Shown one piece after another: positions 10,588 through 20,549 of a stretch of 64,000 nucleotides of DNA (position 1 is its first letter; every line of letters begins with the position of its first letter). Source of the DNA: Seiridium cupressi (Eukaryota; Ascomycota; Sordariomycetes; Amphisphaeriales; Sporocadaceae); NCBI GenBank assembly GCA_036674765.1, contig JARVKI010000058.1, positions 210,200 to 274,199 of the forward strand, in the 5' to 3' direction. Below the pieces are notes generated by a model. It was not told the origin of the DNA, did no database searches, and saw only the letters and a program-made list of their open reading frames with translations. Both the position numbers and the translations under genes were made by a program.

Positions 10588-12146
10588 CTTCTCTGTGTCG
10601 TAATTTTGTATCCTGGTACCTTCCCGCCTCCCCTCCCCTATGGCACAATGCCACCGTTTAGCTGTTCCACCACTTTGTACCCTCAAATTCTCAAATTTCG
10701 GAAACCTGGGGGGATCGAACCTGGACATACGGCCGTGATCCCTAAACGGCTGGGCTAACGAGCCCTGTGTCTGTCGGGGATAGAAATTGACCTAATTTAA
10801 AATGATAGCCTTTCCCTACTGCTCGGTCAGAGACAATAATAGGGTTTGAGTGAGTGGGATTCTTTTGGATGGTGAGCAGATTTGAGAATGTTGCGCGTGT
10901 GGTGAAGACTTTGACTGTGGTGAAGGGCCGGCGTGACTTCGTACTGATACTTTTTTTTCTTCTCCTTTCATTTCTTTAATTCTTTTTACACAAGGACGTC
11001 AACGGGAAACCTGCGGGTGTAGCTGGCAGATAATGGCTGAGAAACCATGAGATCAAGCTGGATATAAGATAATATATGATTTGATATCTTGCAAAATAGC
11101 TGCATAGCTCCATCTCACTACGCGCCAATATTGACGAGCAACGCACATGTATTTATTTATTTATTTATCGTGGCCCATAGCGCGTATCTCCCAACAATGT
11201 CCTTACAGGGACTGAAGCGGGTGGACTCTGTGGTATGCGTCGAGCTCAAACAACGACCAAAAACTCCAGAGGCATACACTGAGGCTCTGTTTTCCAACAG
11301 CAAATTAAGTCTAGAAGCAAGGCATAAATACGAGACCGACATGGCGCTTGACTAGGCCACATACAGAAGTAGATGGGCATCCCGTGATGCGCAAGCAACA
11401 GGGTCGTTGTTGTCAGAATTCGGCAAAAATCCATGCAACTAGTCCTCCAACTCTTGCGGCCAAGCGCAACGTTTTATTCACTGTTTACAGATGCCAGGCA
11501 GGGTTCAATGTTTTGGGGCGTTCCAGCACAACATCTTTACCGACAATCTACAATCACGAGGCATGAGAAGAGACGATGTATATGATCAATACTTTTCTTA
11601 TTAGGGTATCAGAAGTTCCTGTCTGGATTGACCTCCAATCCCGGGAGTGTACCTCCCTCTTGGCAGCCCATCGGGTATTTTGGGTCTGAATCATGAAGCC
11701 GCCATTCCCTTCGGTGCCAGGGTACAACCGCAGAGCAAACCGACTTTTGACCGAGAACGCCGGGTGTCAAAGAGCACCTTTCCAGCAAAGCAAGTCTATC
11801 AATACACGCAAACAGTAGTTGGGAAGTAAGTGCCTTCTTGATAGCGGGCGGACCGTCCAACATGGTCCAAGGTCCCTCGCGTATCGAGAAGAACGAATAT
11901 CGGGAAGAGTCGTAACAGATGACGAGTGGCCGAAGAAATGCAGAGGTTGGCATGGCCGCATCCATGCATGGACTATGCCAGGTATCATAAAACTTTTCCG
12001 GGACCATTCGAAAGATCGACTGTGCCAGCAGGAGACATCGAGAAAGGGGTAAAACATCAAATGACCAGTCATAAACGTGATTGCCAACAGCTCCACAACC
12101 TGAGAGCGCCTCAAGCCGCCGTGGCAGGCGTAAGCATAAGCCCTGC

Positions 12147-14481
12147 TTATGCCTTCTCTTCAGTCTTCTCCTCCTTTGCTGGCTCATCCTTGGATGCCTC
12201 ACCGCCCTGGCTCTTGACGTACTCGTCGTAGACGGCCATAGCCTCGTCAACCTTGGCACGAAGGGCGCCATCATCCTCGATCCTACGAGATGCGATTAGT
12301 GTCCGTGACAGGCAGGCTTGTTAATGGGGTGCAAACTTACAGGTTGACAAGCTCATTGTTGTCCATCTCGAGAAGCATACCGGTAATCTTGCCGGCAAGC
12401 TCAGGCTGCAGGGCAGAGATCTTGGGGAAGATAACCTCACCCAGCATCTGCTTCTGTTGCTGGGGGTTGCCGGCATGAGCCTGAAGCTGGGATTGGAGCA
12501 ATGAAGATGGAGTCAAGTCTTGCTGACCCTGAGCAGGGGCGGGACCTCCACGACCGCCCTGGGGGAATTGACCACCGATCTGCGCATTGCGTGGCGCACC
12601 GCCGCGACCACCGGGGCCACCCTGTCGGCCGTTAGGAGGATATCCTGGCATACCAGGACCACCCATGCCGGGCATGCCTTGCATAGGTCCGCGACCGCCG
12701 GGACCGCCTCGGCCATTGCCACCAAGGGTCTGCTGAGCCATGGCGGCCATGTACTGTGGGTTGTTGGGCTGTCCGAAGGGGGCGGCACCGGGAGGGAATT
12801 GACCGGGCATGTACATTTGAGGCATGACCTGCGGGCCGGGGCCACCACGGCCGCCCTGGGGGAAAGCGTTGGGAAATTGACCGGGACGACCACCCTGGAC
12901 GCCGGGCATGCCCATGCCAGGTTGAGGGAAAGGCATACCACCTCGGCCACCAGGACCAGGGAATACGGGCTGCTGACCGGGTCCGTAAAATACCGGAGGC
13001 TGCATGAACTGTTGAGGCATGCCAGCTGCGGCGGCAGCTTGCTGCATACGGAGCTGGTTGCGAGCTTGTATACTAGCTTCAAGCTGGCTCTTGCGAACGT
13101 CCTTGCGTTGAGCCAGGGCGACGTACAGCGGCTTTCCGTCAAACATGCGCTGGTTCATCTCGGTGACGGCCTTGGTGGCATCCTCTGGGTTGGAGAAGCA
13201 GACGAAGCCAAAGCCCTTGCTCTTTCCGAGCTTCCTGTCGGACTTCTTGTCTTTCTTGTCACCTTCCTCTTCCTTGGGCTCCTCGGTAGCCTCCTCGTTC
13301 TCCTTGTCATCCTTGGGCTCGCTCTCGTCACCCGAGTCGGTAAGGCTGTCGCGCATGACCTTTGCAGACGTGATGGGACCAAATTCGGAGAACATGGCAC
13401 GCAGCTTCTCGTCGTCAACCTCGTCTCCAAGGTTCTTGATGTACAAGTTGACGCCTTGGTATTTGCTGGCCTTCTCTTGACGAGCAGCCTCATACGACTT
13501 GCGCAGCTCTTCCTCCCGCTCGTGCTTCTTCTGGGCACGACCGACATACAAATCTTGACCGTGGAAGTCATTGCCATTCAGTTCGTCGACGGCCTTGTAG
13601 GCAGCCTCGTGCGTGGTGAAGTTGACAAAACCGAAGCCACGGGACTTGCCCTCCTGGTCGCGAGCGAGCGATGACGAGGTAACATCTCCGTACTTCTCGA
13701 AGAGCTCGCGGAACTGGTCATCGGTAGCCTCCGGGCTAATGTTCTTGACGTAAACATTGGTAAAGTTGGCCTTCATCTCCTCGAACTTGCTCTGACGATC
13801 CTTCTTGGGAATGTGAGGTCCGACGTAGACCTTCTTCTCATTCAGAAGCATACCGTTGACGTGCTTGATGGCAGCGGCGGCAGCCTCGTCGGTCTCGTAG
13901 TGGACGAAACCGTATCCCTTGGAGTTACCAGCCTCATCCTGAGCGACCTTGCAGCTCAAAATGTTGCCAAAGGCGGCAAAGGTGTCGTGAAGTGCCTTGT
14001 TGTCAATGGCAGCATCGAGGTTCTTGATGAAGATGTTACCGGCACCGGTCTTGCGGAGTGCAGGGTCACGCTGAGACCACATGATTCGGCAAGGGCGACC
14101 CTTGATTTGAGTGTAGTTGAGCTCCTCTAGAGCACGCTCGCCATCCGAAGTCGAGTTGTAGTTGACGTAAGCATAGCCAAGCGAGCGGCGAGTAACGGCA
14201 TCACGGCAGACACGAATAGAGGCAACAGAGCCGATGGAAGAGAACAGCTCAAAGAGCATAGCCTCGGTGACTGAGGGATCCAGCTCACCCACGTAGAGGG
14301 AAGCGGAAGCGTGGGGGTGAGGAGTCTGGGCGGTGTTGGGAGTAGCGTTCTCGTCACCTTGAGCATCGGCAGCGACGTTGGTGTCGATGGTGGGAGCCTT
14401 GGAGTCGCCACCATTGAGAGAGGCATTGCCGAGATCAGTGGTGAGCTGATCAACAGCGTTGGGGGTAGCAGCGGCAGACAT
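12147..14481 (-). CDS. PAB1: polyadenylate-binding protein Pab1
   Basis: Two coding exons, 14481-12341 and 12282-12147, 758 residues. The 58-bp intron (12283-12340, donor GTAAGT, acceptor GTAG) was inferred because the first exon stops inside the MLLE domain. Joining gives NNELVNL followed by [22 protein letters not shown], the normal PABC end, then a short Lys/Glu tail. Domains: RRM1 from about 61 ([10 protein letters not shown]), RRM2 about 149 ([11 protein letters not shown]), RRM3 about 242 (TNVYVKNIS), RRM4 about 345 ([14 protein letters not shown]). RRM4 is interrupted by a roughly 40-residue acidic and lysine-rich insertion before KSKGFGFV. A Gly/Pro/Met/Gln-rich linker follows (about 480-640), then the C-terminal MLLE ([11 protein letters not shown]). 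Pab1 binds mRNA poly(A) tails and supports translation and tail-length control. A 5'-leader intron is likely (separate entry). Confidence 0.96.
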
Positions 14482-14511
14482 TGCGATTGATCGAACTGAA
14501 GATCCAAGTTA

Positions 14512-14655
14512 CTGTTGCCAATTACAAATGTTAGCCATGAAAATTCCCGACGAAACAATGCGCAAGTTGCATGAGCAGGTTCTGGAGGGCGCGGAAAGGA
14601 TAGAAGCTGTGTAGTCAAGTCTAATACAGCTAGGTAGAGATGCAAGGGAGCTTAC
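14512..14655 (-). other. probable 5'-UTR intron of PAB1
   Basis: Donor GGTAAGC on the minus strand at 14655, branch-like GGCTAACA, acceptor GCAACAG ending at 14512; 144 nt. It lies 31 nt before the start codon. Inferred from signals only, with no transcript evidence. Confidence 0.55.
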
Positions 14656-17072
14656 CAAGACCTTGAATCGTACTGCGCGCGTCGTTTGATGAAGTCTGGC
14701 AGACAAAGAGCGTTGACTTCAAAGAATCGTATGCGAAAAAAGAATTTCCACCACGACAAGTCTTCCGTAAGCAGAAGAAGAAGAAGAAGATGGGATGTTT
14801 TCCTGGTCGGGATGGGGGAGGAAAAGGCTGAATAGACGAAGGGCTTGAAGACAAGTTCAATCTATTCAAAAAAGCCTTGGAATGGGGAGGGTAGACACAA
14901 GGTCTTGGGATTTTGTGCGGGTCGATTTTAACGTTTTTTTGTGTTTTTCTGTATGGTGCTGGGGGAGATCAGCTATGCAGTACGATGAAATCGCACTCCT
15001 TGACTGAAATCTCAGGTTGGTGAAAGATAGATGGTTTGATGTTGGTGGTTGAGGGAAGAAGGGGAACCCATTCGTCAGAGGCCCCATGGGTTTTCAAGAA
15101 AAAAAAAATCGAAATGCCTGGGAAGGTGCGATCTCCGTGCTGGTCCGTGCTTTTTAGTGGATTCAGACCGCTTTGGGGCTTGAGCCTTCCAATATTCAAC
15201 CTCCCGTGTATCCATGGTTCCAAGCAGGCGCATCACTGGATACACGAATGTATAGTTATGGTAATCGCAATCACGAATGCACTTGATAATTGTATACTCA
15301 AACGCAGTCCAGATTCTTGGGCACTTCTATCGTATATATACTGTGTCATTGCGGCTGCGTCTGGGGTATAAGCACCGGCAACAAGAACTAGGTTGTTCAT
15401 CTGCTATCATGTCTCCCCTACGACATGCTGGAGCAGCTACCGTTTGTAACCGAGTGAATATTATATGTTCATAGCCTATCATGGATCGTTGAGCATATGT
15501 TGTTAACATGGTCCCGTTTCTGGATGGGCTGTCATTCTGATGAAAGACAAGCTGGCATTGTATTAGCCCAAAAACGTTTTACCACGTTTTGCTCTGCTGC
15601 AACTGAATGTTGTTGACTAAAAGCCCGCCGGATGGGCGTGATTTCAGCAACCATCAGTGTTGGCAGTTGAACTCTGCTAACGTGGCTCATAGGCACGAGT
15701 GCCTGCGCCCAGATCGCAAGGCCGCGAATTACTATCACACGAACTTCCAACAATTCAGACATGCAGCCATAGGGCTGAAAATGCCTTCGTCTATGCGTAT
15801 TTGACCCGACCCTGACAAAAACAGTTGACATATAAAGTTGACCCTGAATGGAATGGTTGAGGCTAAATTCTCGCATCCAGACTTAATTTACCTACATGTA
15901 GGTTAGCTAGGTGGTACCTAGGAAGCCACAATGTCTTGTTGCTTACATGTAATCTGTTCCTTCTAGTCCCTGTTTGGAAATGCCCATTGGGAATGCCCAA
16001 ATCGCTTCCAATAGTCTCACACAAAACACCATTATTGATAAGTCCGTTGATGGAGGGCGCCTTGAATGGCCCATTAAGGATGCATGCGTGTATACCAGTT
16101 GCCGATTGAATCATACATCCGTGGATTGTAGCTGCGCGGCCAAAGTATTCAATTCATGACCTGGACTTTCGCGCCAGCACAATCTTGCCGCTTGTCGCCA
16201 GCGGCCGGTCTTATCGCAGCAGGGCCGGAGATAAGAGAAAAGCTACCCCGCGATGACTGGTACCATGAGCTCCATCACCCAGCAACAGTGACCTAGAGCT
16301 CTGAAGGAACGGACACTAAATGCCTATGATGCATTGTACTTAGAGGAGTACATTGTAGTGCCAAACGGTGCGCCGGCAATGTATCGCGATGATATGTTGA
16401 ACTCTGCACGTTTCAGCGCGCGTCGACTTGCTGGCGCAGACACAAGATACCTACGTAACTCATAAATGCGTACGGAGTATTAGGGTGTTCTATAGTTGGG
16501 AGTGGGCCCGGGCCTCGTGGGGCAAAGCTGGTGGCGTTACGTGATTTGCTCCGATCTCTTAGGTTGATGCGCTGACAGAGCATTGAGGCGTACGTGAACG
16601 CCAGCCTAGGAAGCCCAAGTCGAGCAACTGCGATCTGTCGAATCTGCGCGAAACAATCGACCCCAGCATACCATGTAGACCTGTTAGTCGAAAAATCTAG
16701 AAGGGCATTCAGGCGTTCATTTGGCTCCATCTGTTCTTTCCTTGCATCCGAGTAATCTTGCTTCTCTCCCCCGAAGCATGCTCCCCTCTCTGTAACCTGG
16801 CAGGTCGTCATGATTCTTTCTCCTGCGTTGACTTCGCTTGCATCACCGTTCCTAGGATCGATATTGCCCTTGGGTGGCACCCTTCTGCGATAAATCCTCC
16901 ATCATACCCGACCGGGAGATACGAGTCCACTCCGGGCTCGCTTCACTTCTCCCACCGCGAATCTGATTGCCCGAAACGAGACGTCCGATATCCGGCCTGA
17001 AGGTCTACAGGACCACCGTCCTTGTTCAGAGCAACATCATACCCATATCTACCTATTCCCACCGCCACCAAC
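14656..17072. other. intergenic between divergent PAB1 and HECT-ligase genes
   Basis: PAB1 leader and promoter with long CTT/GAA and poly-A/T tracts to about 15150, then about 1.9 kb with no supportable gene. A perfect 14-bp palindrome ACCTACATGTAGGT lies at 15890-15903. The frame at 16413-16880 (minus) overlaps the CT-rich HECT-gene promoter and has no recognisable domain. Confidence 0.6.
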
Positions 17073-20000
17073 ATGTTTCACACCTTTACAGGCCACTCTA
17101 AACGGCCCCGGAACGTGAACCTCAGCGGACAACAGGCCACGAACCCATGGGCGAGCACGGGCTGGACATCAGCTCCCTCGGGTGCCTCGCAGACTGTGGC
17201 TAACGCACAAGCCGAGCGAGAGAAACGACAAAAGGAGAGAGATCAGATTGCTGCGAAGAAGAGTATACTGCGAGTGTGGCGAGGCCACAAAGTTCGAAAA
17301 CAGGTACAGAGTCAGCGGCGGCAGGACTGGGATGAATTGTACAGCAAGGACGTCCAGGTCAAAGACCGCATTTCAGCAGCACTGCCCCTTCTGAACATCT
17401 TCTTTGACCCGAGAGATCCTGCAGACCAAGCAAGGCTGGACAGTTTCGTCAATGATTTGAAGAATGTTTGGCCGCTAGACCTAGAGGATCGTCAGTTGCG
17501 GAAGCTGACCTCGGTATCAGTGGCAGCCCTCGAGAAACGGTCTGTCGGCTCTTCACAAGATATCCTCGCGCTTGTGGTGAAGATTATCAAGGTGCGGCCA
17601 TCATCTATAACTAGCATCTCGGATAGATATTACAAGCTGGTCGCCTCATACTGCGAACAAATCGGTGGCAGTAGCGCAGTCGAGCTGCCCGCTGCCGATC
17701 GGGACTGTCTTGCTGCAGCCATAGCAGCGCCTTTGGGTCAGCTGGATCTGGAATCTTACGAGGCCTTCGCGTTTTCATTCCTAACCACGGCAAATTTGTT
17801 CTTTCTGCAACGTAATCTTGCACAGGTTGCGGGGTTCCTGGACGTCCACATCTTATCCCAGAGCATCATCACTGGCCTTGTGCAACATCACCGAGCCCAC
17901 CAGAATTCCCGCGATGATCTCATGTGGCTTCTGGCCCATTTCATCGCTTTGAATCGAGCTTCTCCAGCTTCGCAGGGCTCTGCATATCTCGAAGCGCTCT
18001 ACCGACAACTGACCGAACTATCCGCAGACATCCGCATGCGCACTGATCCGCAAGATGACGGCGACTTGTCCGATGACGAGTCAAATGGGGCTGATCCTAA
18101 CACAATTGGCCCTCTACCTCCATATGTCTTAGAACAACTAAAATCATTAGTCAGTGAAGATGGAGTCACCGAACTCCTCAGTCGTTTCACGTCCACTGCG
18201 GTTTCAAGTGCTCAGATGTCAGAAGATGCAAGTCTTCTAGCCGGATACACATTAATCTTGCTCCGCTGCTTCCCCAGCTATGGTGACGACATCAAGATGC
18301 GTCTCTTCCACGGCGATATAAGCACGCACCAAAACCATATGATCAAGCAAAACTCGTCGGCCCGGCCGACAGTGCCGTCCGTCAAGTTCTTGTGGCAAGC
18401 AGTCCTGAGCACTAGCATCTTCCCAACAATAGCGCAAAAGGATGCGGAACAGAAGGCAAGAATAGTATTTTCTCTCTTGCAACCCGATCCCTTGAGGGAC
18501 CAAGAATGGCGTACTTTGCTTCTGTTCCTTGAACTGTACAACTTCCTTCTCAGAGTCACCGATGATGAAGACTTCCTACCTGCCGACAGCGAAATTGTGT
18601 CTGTACAGAGCTCCGCTGCCTCACGCATCAGATCCAGCGGACTGAATCTTCCCGACTTGAAATCCTTGATTTCGTTCCTCAAGAACCTTTCGTTCCCACT
18701 GTATTACAACCTCCCAGATATACTGCCATCTTCATCCCGGCCAGCAGCACCGAGTGTCTCTTCAATATTTGGCTCCTCTGGCGGCAACAGCTCGCAGGGC
18801 ACGCCCGACAAGATTACTACCGCTTTGGCAGGCATACACGGTCTCGATGTACTCACACTGAGAACGACAGCCACTGCGACCATGCGGTCGTTGTATGAAC
18901 GAGATTCACGAAGGCCCTTTTTACCAAAGGATTTCTGGCTCATGACATCTAGATTCGACATGGACAGCTTCACGTCTGCCGTGGTGTTAGAGGAGCAAAG
19001 GGAATTCGATGCTGAAGATGAAGATGAGGACATGATCGACATGGAAGTTGAGCGGCATCATGGTTTCCATACTGCTTCTGGTCATCGTCTTTCACGTGCA
19101 GCTCAAATTGAACGACAGAGGCAGCACAAGAGGGCACAAAGAGAAAACCTTTTGGCTCAAGTCGGTCCAAAGCTTGAGATACTGCGAAACATGCCATTCA
19201 CGATCCCATTCGAGGTCCGAGTGCAAATATTCCGCCAGTTCGTGCAGCTCGATAAGTCAAAGAGAAGAAAAGGCTTCGTTGACGCCGACCAATGGCGTAT
19301 GTCTGTTCTACATGGGCCTTTTGGCCAACATGGAACCGGCCGAGATGTTCTAGGCCGTCATTCTGCTACTATCAAACGTGGTCAGCTCTTTCATGATGCA
19401 TACGATCAATTCTATTCATTAGGTGAATCGTTGAAGGAACCTATCCAGATAACGTTCGTTGACCAGTTCGACCAACCAGAAGCTGGTATTGATGGCGGCG
19501 GTGTGACAAAGGAGTTCTTGACCAGTGTGACTAGTGAAGCGTTCAACCCAGAGCATCATGGACTATTCACTACCAACAGCCAGAACTTACTTTACCCGAA
19601 TCCCACAGCTTACGACGAGCGCATGGAAACTCTACGTTACTATGGCATACCAGAGAACTCGGCCGAGTGGAATAATCGATTACAAGAGCTTACAAAACAA
19701 TACGAGTTCCTTGGTCGCATAGTCGGCAAGTGCATGTATGAAGGAATTCTCATCGATCTTTCCTTTGCCAGCTTCTTCCTGCTGAAGTGGGCCTCGTCTG
19801 GCCAGAACTCGTCGGACTTCCGTACGAGTTTGAACGACCTGAGGGACCTTGATCCTGATCTGTATAAGGGCTTGATCACCCTTAAGAACTACCCGGGCGA
19901 TGTCTCCGATCTTGCTCTTGACTTCACAATCAACGACCGCATAACCAATCCTGAGACGGGTCAAGTCAGAACCATCACTCGTCCTCTACGAAAGGATGGC

Positions 20001-20549
20001 GAGCACCTTCCAGTCACTAATAAGGACAGACCCTTGTACATCTCATATGTCGCACGCCATCGCCTGGTGGCACAACCCTATCGACAAACCCAGGCCTTTC
20101 TGAGAGGCTTAGGCAGTATAATAACCCCATCGTGGCTGTCCATGTTCAACCAGTCAGAACTCCAACGCCTTGTGGGCGGCGACAGCTCTGAGATTGACGT
20201 TGAGGATCTCCGCAGCAACACAATCTATTCAGGCTTGTACGTGATTGGAGATGATGGTCTGGAGCATCCGACAGTCCAAATGTTCTGGAAGGTTATGCAT
20301 GAGCTCGAGGACGAACAGCGCAGGGAAGTTCTCAAGTATGTCACTTCGACGCCTCGAGCCCCCTTGTTAGGGTTCTCACAACTGAGCCCTCGCTTCTCCA
20401 TCAGAGACGGCGGCACCGACGAGGAGCGCCTTCCTAGCACGAGTACCTGTGTCAATCTCTTGAAGCTCCCGCGATATAGCTCTGTTGCGATACTGAAGAG
20501 CAAGCTCCTGTACGCCATCCAGTCGGGCGCCGGGTTTGATCTAAGCTAG
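17073..20549 (+). CDS. HUL5: HECT-type E3 ubiquitin ligase, Hul5/UBE3C-like
   Basis: Single exon. I start at 17073 (MFHTFTGHSKRPRNVNLSGQ), the usual family start, rather than the in-frame Met at 17022; this gives 1158 residues. An IQ-like motif near residue 70 (ILRVWRGHKVRKQ) follows a basic coiled segment. A long alpha-helical region leads to the C-terminal HECT domain (about 800-1158), with VDQFDQPEAGIDGGGVTKEF, LGRIVGKCMYEGILID and a catalytic Cys at 1126 in STSTCVNLLKLP. The order IQ then HECT, the length, and the C-terminal AGFDLS fit Hul5 of yeast and UBE3C of animals. These are proteasome-associated ligases that extend ubiquitin chains on poorly degraded or misfolded proteins. Active-site residues are intact. 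It is divergent from PAB1 across about 2.6 kb. Confidence 0.93.
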   Translation: MFHTFTGHSKRPRNVNLSGQQATNPWASTGWTSAPSGASQTVANAQAEREKRQKERDQIAAKKSILRVWRGHKVRKQVQSQRRQDWDELYSKDVQVKDRISAALPLLNIFFDPRDPADQARLDSFVNDLKNVWPLDLEDRQLRKLTSVSVAALEKRSVGSSQDILALVVKIIKVRPSSITSISDRYYKLVASYCEQIGGSSAVELPAADRDCLAAAIAAPLGQLDLESYEAFAFSFLTTANLFFLQRNLAQVAGFLDVHILSQSIITGLVQHHRAHQNSRDDLMWLLAHFIALNRASPASQGSAYLEALYRQLTELSADIRMRTDPQDDGDLSDDESNGADPNTIGPLPPYVLEQLKSLVSEDGVTELLSRFTSTAVSSAQMSEDASLLAGYTLILLRCFPSYGDDIKMRLFHGDISTHQNHMIKQNSSARPTVPSVKFLWQAVLSTSIFPTIAQKDAEQKARIVFSLLQPDPLRDQEWRTLLLFLELYNFLLRVTDDEDFLPADSEIVSVQSSAASRIRSSGLNLPDLKSLISFLKNLSFPLYYNLPDILPSSSRPAAPSVSSIFGSSGGNSSQGTPDKITTALAGIHGLDVLTLRTTATATMRSLYERDSRRPFLPKDFWLMTSRFDMDSFTSAVVLEEQREFDAEDEDEDMIDMEVERHHGFHTASGHRLSRAAQIERQRQHKRAQRENLLAQVGPKLEILRNMPFTIPFEVRVQIFRQFVQLDKSKRRKGFVDADQWRMSVLHGPFGQHGTGRDVLGRHSATIKRGQLFHDAYDQFYSLGESLKEPIQITFVDQFDQPEAGIDGGGVTKEFLTSVTSEAFNPEHHGLFTTNSQNLLYPNPTAYDERMETLRYYGIPENSAEWNNRLQELTKQYEFLGRIVGKCMYEGILIDLSFASFFLLKWASSGQNSSDFRTSLNDLRDLDPDLYKGLITLKNYPGDVSDLALDFTINDRITNPETGQVRTITRPLRKDGEHLPVTNKDRPLYISYVARHRLVAQPYRQTQAFLRGLGSIITPSWLSMFNQSELQRLVGGDSSEIDVEDLRSNTIYSGLYVIGDDGLEHPTVQMFWKVMHELEDEQRREVLKYVTSTPRAPLLGFSQLSPRFSIRDGGTDEERLPSTSTCVNLLKLPRYSSVAILKSKLLYAIQSGAGFDLS

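Larger units (their letters stand above)
10464..10765 (-). ncRNA. Pol III-type element: tRNA-derived SINE or ncRNA candidate
   Basis: Read on the minus strand, the head at about 10765-10700 resembles a tRNA gene. It has an exact A box (TAGCCCAGCCG, 10757-10747; consensus TRGYNNARNNG) and an exact B box (GTTCGATCC, 10720-10712; consensus GWTCRANNC). It is not a functional tRNA: no 3' strand pairs with GGGCTCG, the T stem does not pair, and the A-B spacing is short. After the head comes a body of about 120 nt, then two copies of a hairpin repeat. Directly after the second copy is TTTT, then TTTTT 3 nt later, typical Pol III stops. The transcript would be about 300 nt. No target-site duplication is obvious. 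It sits between genes, about 0.5 kb downstream of the membrane-protein gene. It may be a single-copy ncRNA or one copy of a dispersed SINE. Confidence 0.5.
9950..12146. other. intergenic, membrane-protein gene to PAB1
   Basis: Holds the Pol III-like element at 10464-10765 and otherwise 3' regions of the two convergent flanking genes. TTTATTTATTTATTTAT-like runs lie near 11150. Short open frames (11089-11355 plus, 11609-12274 minus) have no recognisable domain; the second overlaps the last PAB1 exon in another frame. Confidence 0.6.

Noticed and set aside
10698..10765. tRNA gene
   Set aside because: A and B boxes are present, but acceptor and T stems do not pair and the box spacing is too short for a tRNA. 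Reported instead as a Pol III-like element.
12520..13674. Long open frame (384 codons) on the plus strand opposite PAB1
   Set aside because: It is antisense to the Gly/Pro-rich and RRM coding part of PAB1, whose codon bias leaves the opposite strand open. No domain; Leu/Thr/Gly-rich translation.
15890..15903. Perfect 14-bp palindrome ACCTACATGTAGGT as a regulator site
   Set aside because: TACCTA/TAGGTA palindromes are common in intergenic DNA of these fungi. A single copy far from either start gives no support for a function.
16413..16880. 155-codon frame on the minus strand
   Set aside because: It covers the promoter and leader of the HECT-ligase gene; no recognisable features.
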